DNA of 64,000 bases, from contig CAVTZD010000001.1 of the NCBI GenBank assembly GCA_963739125.1, positions 2,914,001-2,978,000 of the forward strand, in the 5' to 3' direction. This document shows, in pieces, positions 1 through 9,700 of the stretch. The notes below the pieces were generated by a model. It did no database searches, had not been told where the DNA came from, and saw only the letters and a program-made list of their open reading frames with translations. Within the stretch, counting starts at the first letter, position 1. Every line of letters begins with the position of its first letter. This stretch comes from Sulfotelmatobacter sp963739125. Lineage in GTDB: Bacteria; Acidobacteriota; Terriglobia; Terriglobales; Acidobacteriaceae. A program made the position numbers and the translations under genes.

Positions 1-129
1 CTTGGTCGCGTCTTTCATCTCAGTACCGGCGCCGGCCGGCTTTTCAGCGCTGCCGGCATCCTGAGCTAACACAAACGGCGCTGCCGTCAGCACAGCAGTC
101 ACGATCATTGCCGCCCACTTCGTTTTCAT
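1..129 (-). CDS. Secreted protein of unknown function (C-terminus outside window)
   Basis: Only the first 43 codons are in the window; the gene runs off the left edge. The N-terminus has a basic start (MKTKW), a hydrophobic stretch and an Ala-Leu-Ala-Gln type cleavage region, so it is probably exported. What follows is rich in Ala, Gly, Lys and Glu. The start is fixed by an AGGAGG ribosome-binding site a few bases upstream. No family can be assigned from the visible part. Confidence 0.6.
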   Translation of the reverse strand, partial: MKTKWAAMIVTAVLTAAPFVLAQDAGSAEKPAGAGTEMKDATK

Positions 130-303
130 ATGCCCCTCCTAGAGTTTTCGCGGGATCGGTTTTGCAGTATGCAACATTTGACCGCGCGGTGCAAATCCGC
201 TTCCTCTTTTTTTGGATGCCGGATCTTGCCTTGCGGGTCTCAATCTACCGATCTTAATCTGCCGATCCTGATCCGCCGATCTGACGCCGCGAACTCAACG
301 CCT

Positions 304-843
304 TCACCCAGTTTCGCTTTCCAGCGCGCTCAGCGTTTCGTCATCCACGTCCCACTTCTTCAGGATGGCAAAAATCGTCTTCATGCCGAAACCGGCCCGC
401 TGCATCTGACGAAAAATGCGCGCCGCCTGTTTTTGATCTTTCGGCTTCTGCAGCCGCTTTTTGCGCAAATACTCGCGGGCCTGCTTCTCGTCGCTTACAC
501 CTTCATACGCGGCTTCCACGGCTTTCTCGATCACCGATCCGTGAACGCCTCGGGTCTTCAGCTCCGTGATCACGCGCATCCGTCCCAGTTTCAGATTGTC
601 GCGCCGCAGCGAGGAGTAGTAAGCCGCGTACTGCGAATCGTTCAGATATCCCTGGTCCTTCAGCTTCCGGATCACGAGTTCCACCAGCGTGACGCCATAT
701 TCCGAGTCGGGTTCTTCGATGCGCGCGCGCATCAACCGTTTCAGTTCGGCGACCGTCCGCATGCGGCGCGCGAGCGCGCCCACGGCGTACTCGTATAATT
801 CGTCTTCAGAGTAATGCTTCCGCTTCGGACGCGAGAACGTCAT
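304..843 (-). CDS. recX: Regulatory protein RecX
   Basis: RecX binds RecA filaments in the cytoplasm and limits recombination and the SOS response. The 179-residue protein has the helical repeats typical of RecX, with motifs such as YEYAVGALARRMRTVAELKR near the N-terminus, DQGYLNDSQYA in the middle and RAGFGMKTIFAILKK at the C-terminus. Family length is about 150–200 residues. A longer reading frame starts 78 bases upstream, but conservation begins near MTFSRPKRK, so that ATG is preferred. No recA lies in the window. Confidence 0.88.
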   Translation of the reverse strand: MTFSRPKRKHYSEDELYEYAVGALARRMRTVAELKRLMRARIEEPDSEYGVTLVELVIRKLKDQGYLNDSQYAAYYSSLRRDNLKLGRMRVITELKTRGVHGSVIEKAVEAAYEGVSDEKQAREYLRKKRLQKPKDQKQAARIFRQMQRAGFGMKTIFAILKKWDVDDETLSALESETG

Positions 844-1010
844 ACCAACTAACGATAGCGCATTTCGCATCCATGGAGTAACGGCGAGGGTAGCGAGTAC
901 TGAGAACCGAGTGTCGAGCACCGAGTAGCGAAAAAAGAAAGGGCGCGGTAGCCCGCGCCCAGATCCGTGGAAACCTTGAAACTCTGAAACCTTGAAACCT
1001 GCCCCCTATC

Positions 1011-2135
1011 CTACCTTCCCCCAAACCCTGCCGACTGCATCGACTGCCGCGAAATATCGGCGGTCGACGCGATGCCCTGCATGCGCAGCTTGAAGTCGTC
1101 GGCGTTCGAAGCGTTCTCAAGAGCCGTTTCGTAATTGACCAGCCCAGCCTGGAACAGATCCCATAGCGATTGATCGAACGTCTGCATGCCGTACTGCGAA
1201 GTGCCCGCGGCGATAGCATCGCGAATCGATCGCGTCTTTTCCGGCACCAGCACGCACTCGCGAATGTAAGCCGTATTGATCATCACTTCGACCGCGGGCA
1301 CGCGCCCCTCGGAGTCACAGCGCCGAACGAGTCTTTGGCTGACGATCGCCCGCATCACTGCCGCCAACTGCATGCGAATCTGTTTCTGCTCCGGCGGCGG
1401 GAAAATCGAAATCACGCGGTTGATGGTTTCCACCGCATCGAGCGTGTGCAGGGTCGAGAACACCATGTGGCCGGTTTCGGCGGCGTGCAGCGCCGTCGAA
1501 ATGGTTTCCAGGTCGCGCATTTCGCCCACCAGAATTACGTCCGGATCCTGACGTAAAGAAGCGCGCAGCGCCGCGCCGAACGACGGTGTGTCCACACCGA
1601 TCTCGCGCTGGTTCACGTATCCCTTCTTGTCGCGATGCAGAAATTCGATCGGATCTTCGATCGTAATGATGTGTTCCGCGCGCGACGAGTTCACGCGATC
1701 AACCATTGCCGCCAGCGTGGTCGATTTACCGGAGCCCGTGACGCCAGTCACCAGCACCAGCCCGCGTGGCATGTCGCAAATCTGCTCCACAACTTTCGGC
1801 AGAAATAATTCGTCGAGAGCGCGAATCTTCGTGGGAATGACGCGCAGCACCAGTCCCACATTGCCGCGCTGCTGGAAAATGTTCACACGGAATCGTCCCA
1901 GGCCTGCGACACCGTAGGCCATATCGATTTCCGTGGTCTCTTTGAATTTTTGTTTTTGCCGCGCTGACATCATGCTGAACGCCATGTTCAGCATGTCTTC
2001 CGCGCTGATGCGGGGCTGGTCGGTCAGCGGCACCAGTTCGCCGTCAATGCGCAGGTGAGGATAATTTCCCACCTTCAAATGCAAGTCGCTGGCTCGCCGT
2101 TCCGTCGCTATCCGCAGCAGGTCATCAATATTCAT
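1011..2135 (-). CDS. pilT: Type IV pilus retraction ATPase PilT
   Basis: Hexameric cytoplasmic ATPase that powers pilus retraction (twitching motility, DNA uptake). Visible motifs: N-terminal PAS-like region with SDLHLKVG (residues 16–23), Walker A GVTGSGKST (131–139), Asp box TIEDPIE (about 158–164), Walker B DPDVILVGEMRD (197–208) and His box TGHMVFSTLHT (221–231). A C-terminal IRDAI segment matches the PilT retraction motif, and there is no PilB-type N-terminal extension. The length of 374 residues is usual. No other pilus genes are adjacent, so it is a stand-alone pilT. Confidence 0.94.
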   Translation of the reverse strand: MNIDDLLRIATERRASDLHLKVGNYPHLRIDGELVPLTDQPRISAEDMLNMAFSMMSARQKQKFKETTEIDMAYGVAGLGRFRVNIFQQRGNVGLVLRVIPTKIRALDELFLPKVVEQICDMPRGLVLVTGVTGSGKSTTLAAMVDRVNSSRAEHIITIEDPIEFLHRDKKGYVNQREIGVDTPSFGAALRASLRQDPDVILVGEMRDLETISTALHAAETGHMVFSTLHTLDAVETINRVISIFPPPEQKQIRMQLAAVMRAIVSQRLVRRCDSEGRVPAVEVMINTAYIRECVLVPEKTRSIRDAIAAGTSQYGMQTFDQSLWDLFQAGLVNYETALENASNADDFKLRMQGIASTADISRQSMQSAGFGGR

Positions 2136-2527
2136 CGCAGAGTTCTCACCCGGGGAGGTCTCCGCGCGAAGCTCAACTCGCGAGACGCTCTCTCAAGCAT
2201 GATCGCCCGAATCGTCACCTTCCCCAAGATGACCTAAGTAATAGTCGTTGTTCGGAGATTGGACACAGCCTGAGGTGCGGCCGTCAGGGGTCAGGGCCTG
2301 CACTGCGAAGAGTTCTACGGATCCGATATCTGCGTGTGCAGTCCCGCCGGGTGCCCCAGGTCTCGCCGTTCTTGCGAGACCTGGGAGGGTCCATCTCAAA
2401 CTTCACCCGTTTCAGACAGGGTATAGTCAGAGTACGACGAAACTTAAACCTGCGAGGTGACTGGCGCCGGGATTCCTGCATCCATAAGAAAATGAAATGC
2501 GAGCCCCAGGGGAATGGAGCCTTCTTC
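2136..2527. other. Gene-free intergenic region between pilT and a barrel gene
   Basis: The 392 bases separate two divergently read genes (pilT leftward, the barrel gene rightward), so both promoters should lie here. The clearest feature is the REP-like hairpin at 2355–2385. I see no convincing gene; the short open frames show no family likeness. Confidence 0.5.
2349..2393. repeat. REP-like hairpin repeat, copy 1
   Basis: A perfect 12-bp inverted repeat, CCCAGGTCTCGC (2355–2366) and GCGAGACCTGGG (2374–2385), with a 7-base loop, preceded by GGGTGCC. A nearly identical copy lies at 56,366–56,410. Both the hairpin and its short flanks are conserved, which marks a dispersed intergenic repeat and not a gene-specific terminator. 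Confidence 0.8.
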
Positions 2528-3103
2528 ATGCGAAAGACCGTCATCGTGGGAGTATTGTCGATGCTGATGTTCGGGCTGTCTGCCGGAATCGCCGGCGCTC
2601 AAGTTCCGACTTCAGGCAACGTCTACTTCGGCTACAGCTATTACAACACCAACCTCGCGCCGAATCGCGGCAGCCTGAACGGGTGGCAAGGAACGCTGGA
2701 GGGCAAGGTGCTTCCGCTGCTGGGAATCGTCGCCGACATCAGCGGGCAGTATGGCTCGCTCAACCTTGGCGAAATCTGCCCGGTTGTTCCGGTCGGCCTC
2801 GGCGGAGGAGGCTGTACGACTTTCAACCTGAGCACGCACGAGTACGACGTGCTGTTCGGTCCGCGGGTCGGAGTTACGATCGGGAAGTTTCGTCCGTTCG
2901 GCGAATTTGAGATCGGGGTTGGACACGTCTCAGCCGGCAGTGAGTCGAACACGTCGTTTGTCACAGCCCTCGGCGGCGGGGTGGATTGCAAGATTTTTCA
3001 TGTGCTCGCCTGGAGGGTCGAGGGGGAATACGTGCACACGCGTTTTTTCAGCGGAGGCCAGAACAACGCGCGCATTTCGACTGGAATTGTGCTCCGGTTC
3101 TGA
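2528..3103 (+). CDS. Outer-membrane beta-barrel protein
   Basis: 191-residue predicted outer-membrane protein of the OmpA-like/OMP_b-brl barrel type. It has a signal peptide (MRKTVIVGVL… ending AGAQ), then alternating beta strands with aromatic girdles (GNVYFGYSYYN, EFEIGVGHVS) and a terminal strand ending in GIVLRF, with the C-terminal Phe expected for barrel assembly. The start is chosen at the signal peptide, with a purine-rich site (GGGGAATGGAG) upstream; the longer frame upstream crosses the hairpin repeat and is not credible. A broken paralogue lies at 4056–4628. Specific function unknown. Confidence 0.78.
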   Translation: MRKTVIVGVLSMLMFGLSAGIAGAQVPTSGNVYFGYSYYNTNLAPNRGSLNGWQGTLEGKVLPLLGIVADISGQYGSLNLGEICPVVPVGLGGGGCTTFNLSTHEYDVLFGPRVGVTIGKFRPFGEFEIGVGHVSAGSESNTSFVTALGGGVDCKIFHVLAWRVEGEYVHTRFFSGGQNNARISTGIVLRF

Positions 3104-3428
3104 GAGCCGTTCTTCCCGAGTTCAAGGGATCAGGAACGGTCGCGCGCTCTAAGATGACATGGACGGGCAGTGCCAGTGCCGACCTCATTGAACTCAGCTC
3201 CGCAGCTCACAGCAATACTCCAGTCAAGCCTTGGAAGCTGACGAAGCTGAGGGCTGATTAAGCAAATCCTCTTGGCATGACATCACGCAGTGAGCAGGTT
3301 CCTGCGCCTTGACAACGCTTCCTTTTGGGCGCAATGTTGCAGCCGCATTGGCGGGGCTTACAGATCCAGGGAACCGTAGTGTCGAGTGGCGGCAAGCATC
3401 CTCAAAAAATCTGGGAGGAATTGCGCTT
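3104..3428. other. Gene-free intergenic region
   Basis: 325 bases between the barrel gene and the next rightward gene. I see no tRNA, strong terminator or repeat. A ribosome-binding site (GGGAGGAATT) for the next gene closes the stretch. Confidence 0.4.
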
Positions 3429-3890
3429 ATGCGAAACGCTTTGTTCCTGATTTGCGTGCTTGCATTATCCTGCGCTTCCTGGGCGCAAGCCAATCGGGCG
3501 TCCTGGACGAACTTAGGCGTCCTGCGAGCGGGGCAGAAGATTCAAATCGTCGACACGAACTCGAAGAAGCATTCCGGAACTTTTGTGAATGTCTCCGAAA
3601 CCGCGATCTCGTACCAGGGGGCCGTAGGCCAGCAGTCCTTTCAGAAGCAAGAGATACGCAGCGTGAAACTGATGGAAAACAAACATCGTTTGCGCAACAC
3701 CCTCATCGGTGGCGCGGTCGGCGCCGGAGCAGGCGCGGGTATCGGGGCGGCGTCGTGGGAGAACCATGGATTTCTCGGTAGCAAGGGAGTCGGCGCGGAA
3801 GTAGGCGCAGCTATCGGTTTCGTGGGGGGAGCAATCGCCGGTGCTCTCTTGCCCAGTCACAAAATGATTTACAGCGTGAATTCGCACTAG
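3429..3890 (+). CDS. Secreted glycine-zipper protein
   Basis: 153-residue exported protein of unknown role. A signal peptide (MRNALFLICVLALSCASWAQA) is followed by a small beta domain of about 60 residues (GQKIQIVDTNSKKHSGTF) that resembles an SH3-like fold, then a Gly/Ala-rich segment (GGAVGAGAGAGIGAA and GAEVGAAIGFVGGAIAGALL) that forms a glycine-zipper membrane-associating region. The start follows GGGAGGAATTGC. Similar two-part proteins are common in Acidobacteriota; the function is not known. Confidence 0.72.
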   Translation: MRNALFLICVLALSCASWAQANRASWTNLGVLRAGQKIQIVDTNSKKHSGTFVNVSETAISYQGAVGQQSFQKQEIRSVKLMENKHRLRNTLIGGAVGAGAGAGIGAASWENHGFLGSKGVGAEVGAAIGFVGGAIAGALLPSHKMIYSVNSH

Positions 3891-4055
3891 CTTCCTGCGG
3901 ATCGCGACCTCGTCACCAAGCCGATCACGGCTTTCCGTCCTTCATCGCTGAGAGAGATACTGAGACTCGACTTCCCAAGTTTAGACATCTTCTGAAGAAT
4001 CGCGAGCATCCAGAACCACAAGAACACCGATCTGAACCGCACAATCGGGGGGCGA

Positions 4056-4628
4056 ATGCGCAAATTCCGAATCGTGCTTCTTGTCAGCTTGTCTTGCAGT
4101 GTGCCGATGTTGGGCCAAACCTATGGTAGCGAGCTGTTTGGCGGATACTCTTTCGAGCGGATTGCCCCCGGGTGCGGATCAAACTACAGATGTGGCGTCG
4201 ACGCCGGTCCCGCCACCAATCTTAACGGCTGAACCGCATCGCTCACCGGGTTCTTCTATAAGCATAAGTCGCTGGGAATTTCGGCGCAGGTCACCGGAAA
4301 CTATAATGGCACTGCAGCCCTGTCGTACTCGACGGTGAATCGGTATACCTATCAGTTCGGGCCTGCCTATGCTTTTCGTGTTCGAAGGTCGAGCATCTTC
4401 GCGCACGCTCTGCTCGGCGGCGTCACTCAACGATCGTCGTCGGATCACTCCTTAGCCTACAACGAGTTCCTCTGGTCCCTGGGAGGAGGTCTCGACTTCA
4501 AAGCATCGAGCCGTATATCGATTCGTCCCGTGCAGCTGGATTACGAGAGGCAACGCATTCCGGTAGCTGACGCCTCCGTTGGCACTAATGGAGTGAGGTA
4601 CTCGGCAGGAATCGTTCTGCACTTCTAA
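4056..4628 (+). pseudogene. Outer-membrane barrel gene with in-frame TGA
   Basis: The frame opens with a signal peptide (MRKFRIVLLVSLSCSVPMLGQ) and runs to a typical barrel end (RYSAGIVLHF) with no frameshift, but a TGA interrupts it at 4230–4232, after about 58 codons. The paralogue at 2528–3103 has LNGW where this gene reads LNG-stop, so a TGG-to-TGA change of a tryptophan codon is the simplest explanation. The rest (FFYKHKSLGISAQVTGNY, FGPAYAFRVRRSS) keeps barrel character, so decay is recent. Alternatives are a sequencing error or readthrough. Confidence 0.72.
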
Positions 4629-4707
4629 AAGCGATATTAGGCCAGCACCGGCATGATCGCTGGCGCGATACACTATTCTCGAAGTCGCTCAGAAGGGAAA
4701 ATCATTC

Positions 4708-5259
4708 ATGACATATTACGGTGGAAAAGAACTCGCGCGATCGTTCCGCACGGTCCGCAAGAATACGATCAAAATCGCAGAAGAGATCCCAGAAGATAAG
4801 TACGGCTTTCGTCCGGCGCCGGGATGCCGCTCGGTCGCGGAGACGCTGGTGCACGTCGCGGTGATGTCGCGCGTGCAGGAGCAGGTCCATGTGATCGAGC
4901 ACCGCAGCACGCTGGTGGGCTTCGATTTCTTCGGTCACATGGACAAGCTGGGGGCCGAGGTGAAGGTGCCGCGCACCAAGGCACAGGTACTGGAACTGCT
5001 GCGCAGCGAGGGCGAGAAGTACGGCAAAATTCTGGAAGGCGCCTCGGAGGCCTTTTTGGCGGAGCAGGTCGAGTACCCGGAACCGATGGAGCCGCGCGTG
5101 AAATCGCGGTTCGAAATGCTGATCGCCCCCAAGGAACACGAGATGCATCACCGCGGACAGTTGATGGTGATTCAACGGATGCTCGGGATCACGCCGCACC
5201 TCACGCGGCAGATGGACGAGCGCATCACCGCGATGCAGTCGGCACCGGCGATCCGATAA
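4708..5259 (+). CDS. DinB-family protein
   Basis: 183-residue four-helix-bundle protein of the DinB/YfiT superfamily. Members usually bind a metal with three histidines and several act as thiol transferases; the physiological substrate is unknown here. Visible: an N-terminal His in LVHVAVMSR and the C-terminal HEMHHRGQL motif, which supplies the other metal ligands. Size fits. It stands alone, convergent with the phosphatase gene that follows. A second DinB gene lies at 58,252–58,785. Confidence 0.85.
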   Translation: MTYYGGKELARSFRTVRKNTIKIAEEIPEDKYGFRPAPGCRSVAETLVHVAVMSRVQEQVHVIEHRSTLVGFDFFGHMDKLGAEVKVPRTKAQVLELLRSEGEKYGKILEGASEAFLAEQVEYPEPMEPRVKSRFEMLIAPKEHEMHHRGQLMVIQRMLGITPHLTRQMDERITAMQSAPAIR

Positions 5260-5305
5260 CCTCCAGGGGAGGGCACGCGCATTCGCGTGCTCGCCTCAAC
5301 GAGTG

Positions 5306-6544
5306 TTATCGGATAGCCTTGAACTTCGCGACGATAGCCGTGATGTCGTCGTGTTGTTCCTGAATACTGAATCGCCGAACACCATCAACGATTGCGGTCA
5401 ACAACGCCTGGCACGGCAGGTCCCGGTGTTGCTGAAGCGATTCAATCAGGCAGCGCTCGCCAAATTCCTCTCCTCGCTCGTTACTGGCTTCGGTGATTCC
5501 GTCCGTGTAAAGCGCAAGCACGTCCCCAGGAGAAAGCTCCTGCTCCCTCATCGAGAAATTCCACTCTCTGAACAGCCCAAGCAGCGTGCTGGTGGACTCA
5601 AGCCGATCCACACTGCCATCGCTTCTTACCAACAGGCCTGACAAGTGGCCACAATTGACGTAGCGCAGTCGCCCCGCTGCCTCGTCGTAATCCACAAAAA
5701 GGAGCGAGGCATAGGCGCTGTCGCCTGTGTTGTCATAGAAGAGGCGATTCACTGACTGGAGCAACGCCTCGGGCTGATCAAAGGCCAGCGCCGGCTGGCT
5801 CCGCAAGCTGGCCTGTAGGTTCGCCATCAGCAGAGCGGCGGCGATTCCTTTGCCGGAAACGTCGCCGATGATCAACCCCAGCCGCTGCGGCCCCAGATTC
5901 AGGAAATCGAAATAGTCCCCTCCCACCTGGCGCGCCTGCACGCAGATTCCCGCGTACTCAACCGTTTTCAACTCCGGCTGAATCTGCGGAAACAACCGCG
6001 CCTGCACCTGTCGCGCGATTTCCATTTCCTGCGCGATTCGGCGTTCGGATTCGAGTTTCTCGGCGTGCGCCCGCCGGCGCGACTCAAGGGTCTGCCTCAC
6101 CTCATCGAAACCTTCCAGGCCAAACGCGTTCCCGTCCGGATCCTCGAAACGCGCATAGGTGCCGCCCCACCCCGGCGTTTCCGGCGCAGTTAAGAAACGC
6201 ACGCCGCGTGCGCTCCATTCTTGAAACTTGGCGTGGACATCTTCGGTCATGAATAAGACCCAGCGGTAGCCGCCAATCAGTTGGTATTCCGGTGCGTCGG
6301 GCTTTGGTTCCACCAGCGCCAGATTCGCGCTGCCGTCGGGAGGCGCCACTTCGATCCAGCGTTCGCCGGTGGGAAGGCGTTGTTCCGTTAGAAGTTCGAA
6401 GCCCAATTGTTCCAGGTAAAAGGGCTTACTCACTTCCAGGTCACGGACGAAAACGACGATGTCCTGGATCGACAGGTAGGGCTCTTCACGGCCCGGGCGA
6501 AGCACGGTCCGGTTCGCCCACGCGAGAAATGCGTCGCTGGCCAT
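5306..6544 (-). CDS. VOC (glyoxalase-like) domain fused to SpoIIE/PP2C phosphatase
   Basis: 412-residue two-domain protein. Residues about 22–150 are a glyoxalase/bleomycin-resistance (VOC) domain (IVVFVRDLEVSKPFYLEQLG; ARFEDPDGNAFGLEGF). A charged helical linker (about 155–190) leads to an RsbU-type PP2C phosphatase (VGGDYFDFL, IIGDVSGKGIAAALLMA, LALYTDGITEA), with the metal-binding Asp residues present. RsbU-type enzymes act on anti-sigma-antagonist proteins; here the VOC domain may sense a ligand, which is inference. A TATAAT box ends 7 bases before the ATG and no ribosome-binding site is visible, so the mRNA may be leaderless. Confidence 0.85.
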   Translation of the reverse strand: MASDAFLAWANRTVLRPGREEPYLSIQDIVVFVRDLEVSKPFYLEQLGFELLTEQRLPTGERWIEVAPPDGSANLALVEPKPDAPEYQLIGGYRWVLFMTEDVHAKFQEWSARGVRFLTAPETPGWGGTYARFEDPDGNAFGLEGFDEVRQTLESRRRAHAEKLESERRIAQEMEIARQVQARLFPQIQPELKTVEYAGICVQARQVGGDYFDFLNLGPQRLGLIIGDVSGKGIAAALLMANLQASLRSQPALAFDQPEALLQSVNRLFYDNTGDSAYASLLFVDYDEAAGRLRYVNCGHLSGLLVRSDGSVDRLESTSTLLGLFREWNFSMREQELSPGDVLALYTDGITEASNERGEEFGERCLIESLQQHRDLPCQALLTAIVDGVRRFSIQEQHDDITAIVAKFKAIR

Positions 6545-6551
6545 CGGCGTG

Positions 6552-6557
6552 ATTATA
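6552..6557 (-). promoter_or_regulatory. Candidate -10 box of a leaderless transcript
   Basis: TATAAT read on the minus strand, 7 bases upstream of the ATG of the VOC–phosphatase gene. This spacing would place the transcription start at or next to the start codon. No clear -35 box is seen at the ideal distance. Confidence 0.4.
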
Positions 6558-6766
6558 ACGGCCCGACAAGTGTTGAAACCGGGCGATTACACTCCAACCC
6601 CGCTGTAGGGTCAATGAGTGCTACCACGACAGCAGGGCAGCACGGGTATTTCGCTGTTCCGTTCCTTGGGAAGCCCGTTCAGCGCCGCGTCCGCACCGCC
6701 ATCTTTTCACCCAAGGTGGAACTATTCAGAGTCACTAACTCGATCGTTGGCGCGCCAGCAAGAGGT

Positions 6767-9700
6767 CTAGCGTGACATGAGAAATTGGACTTCCCGCTCG
6801 ATCTCCGAAATTGCGATCGGAGCGAGATTTGCTTCAGACAATTTCTGATTAAGCCGTCGAAGCTTCGTCGTTTTGAACTCGCTCCATTCTGCAATGGCGG
6901 CCTTGGCGCGCTGGCTGGACTCGTTGTAAACCGCAATCGCCTGCGAAGGCACAGCGCGGTCCCCGCCTTCGACAACATCCAGTGCGGATGCCATTTCGGC
7001 GGAAGCGTCCTGCAGGCCCGAGGGCTGCCCAACCGCTTCGGGCTTGGTTTCTATCCTTGAAATTTCAGCTTGAGCATCCGCCAGCGCCGATTGAATTGCC
7101 GCATCTTTGTCCCCCACCTTCTGCTGCAGATCAGAAAGCTGTTTCCGCAACGAATCGATCTCAGCCAGGGCGCGCCGTGCCTCTCTGGTTTCGGCAAATA
7201 TCTGTTGACCGAGTTGCAACTGCTGGTGGAGTATCTCGGGGGTGGCGGGGGAACGGGGGTCCATGACGACTTTTAGAGGTTGACTCTGCGCCGTTCCGTC
7301 AACAGTGAGTCTGACCGTATAGATCCCGGGCACTACCTTAGGTCCCCTGGGATTGCCGAATTCGGCTTCTTTATCCACGCTTGGGTTGCCCGAACTGCCC
7401 CAGCTAAGATCCCAGACAAAGCGGTGCATCCCAGGATCAACGTCGAGGACTTCTGGCTTGGGGAACCAGCGCTCAGCAATGGGAATAAGTAGGTGGTTTT
7501 CCGGATGCTTATCTTCCGAAGAGAATTTGTGGACGAGTTTCTGTTGCGCATCGAAAATTTCCAGCACGACTGTGCTGGCGGAAGATTTCAAAAAATAGTC
7601 AATGATGGCGCCGGCAGGAGGGTTCTCGGCAGTTGGTTCCTCCGGCGGAAGTGGAGTGCCGGCGAAGAGGTCGTCATCAATGCGAAATGCCGCCTCCGGA
7701 TGGTAAAGCAAGAATGCATTCTCCTTTTCGGCGTCGAGCGCATCGCGAAGCGGCGTAATGTCGTCCAGAATCCAGAAAGAGCGGCCGTGGGTGGCCGCTA
7801 CCAGATCCGCGCCGTGAATCGTGAGGTCGCGGACGGAGGTCACCGGCAGATTCAGTTGCAGGGACTGCCAATCGCCACCGTCATCGAAGGATACGTAGAC
7901 CCCCAATTCAGTTCCGGCAAAGAGCAGTCCTTTTGTCTCGGTATCTTCGCGAATGCCACGCAGGAAAGCGTTGGCCGCAATGCCGTTCGTGATCAGTTGC
8001 CAGGTGGCTCCGTAGTTACGGGTTCGATAGAGATACGGTATCTGATCGTCCAGTCGGCTGCGGTCTACAGCCGCGTAAGCCACCGCGGGATCAAAATGCG
8101 AAGCCTCGATGAACGAAATCTTGCTCCAGGCTGTCAGGCCGGCAGGCGTGACATCTTTCCAGGTTTTCCCACCATCGCGGGTGAGATGAATCAGTCCAGT
8201 ATCGCTTCCCGCCCAGATCGTGTCGCGATTTAAAGCTGACGGCGCGATCGTAAACACTACCCCGTAGCCTCGTTGCACTGCGTTCTCGTTCGTCGCAGCT
8301 CCTTCCGCCTTGTCTCCCGGCTTCTGTGTCGATCCGGTGAGATCGGGGCTGACGGTCTGCCAGTGCAGACCACCATCGACAGTTTTCATCACATATTGAG
8401 TCCCGAGATAGAGCGTTGTGGAGTCAGCGGGGGAAAAAATAAGAACTGGAGTCCAAGGGTCCCTATATTTGCGCTGACTGATCTCGGAACCGAATGTCGG
8501 CACCGGCCACGGAGTGACATCCTGGCTCAGTCCAGTTCGTCTGTTGTAACGGGTCACGGAGCCGTAGGTTCCACTCAGATAGATGATATTCGGATCCTTG
8601 GGATCGGGCGCCATGTATCCACTCTCGCTGTCGCCGGCGGGAAACCAATCGCGTGCAGTGATCTGATTATGATCGGTGCGGCTGGCTACGGCAGCGCTTC
8701 CGCTATCTTGTTGCGCGCCGTAGACGATGTAGGGAAACTCGTTGTCAGTGATGACATGGTAGAACTGAGCCGTCGGCTGGTTGTACCACGTACTCCAGGT
8801 CTGGCCGCGGTCGAGGCTGATTGTGGTTCCCTGATCCGTGCCGAGAACCATGCTGTCGGAATTTCTGGGATCGACCCAGATCTGATGATAATCGTCGCCG
8901 CCCGGCGCTCCGCGAACAATGGAAATTGTTTTTCCTCCGTCGACAGATCGATACAGCGCAACATTCGGAATGTAGATCACATCGGGATTCTGTTGGTCGA
9001 CGGTGATGCCGTTGAAGTACCAGGCGCGGCTGGTGAGTCGAGGGTCCGAGTTTTCCAAAGTCCACGTATCGCCGCCATCGTCGGAGCGATACAAGCCCGA
9101 CTTCTTTGCCTGGATGAGTGCATAAACGCGTTTACCATCGGGCGCAACGTCGACTCCGATGCGTCCCCAATCGCCTTCCGGCAGCCCATTGTTGAGGCGA
9201 GACCACGTTTTGCCTGCATCTTGAGAGCGGTAGAGCCCGCCACCGGGTCCGTCAATCGGGGCATAGGTACTCCACGGAGGACGATGCGTATTCCATGCGC
9301 CGGCAAACAACAGCTGCGGATTACCACGACAGATCGCCAGGTCCGAAATGCCAATTTGAGATCCTTCATCCAGGACCTTGGCCCAATGCGTCCCTCCATC
9401 GACGGATTTGTAAACCCCACGCTCCTCGTTTGGACCGTAAGCATGACCGAGAGCGCCCACGTAGACTACTTGCGAATCTCGCGGATCAATCACAATTCGG
9501 CTGATTTGGCGCGCATCGTCTAAGCCTTCGTGAATCCACGTGGAGCCACCGTCACTGGATTTGTAAACCCCATTGCCCGACGACAAATCCGATCGAATGT
9601 CGGATTCGCCAGTTCCCACGTAAATCGTTTTAGGATCAGAGGGCGCAACCGCGATCGCCCCGATCGAGGCCACCGGCTCTTTGTCAAAGATTGGTTTCCA

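Noticed and set aside
8273..9523. Rightward 416-codon open frame inside the propeller gene
   Set aside because: Antisense shadow of the BNR-repeat gene, which has a signal peptide and clear repeats.
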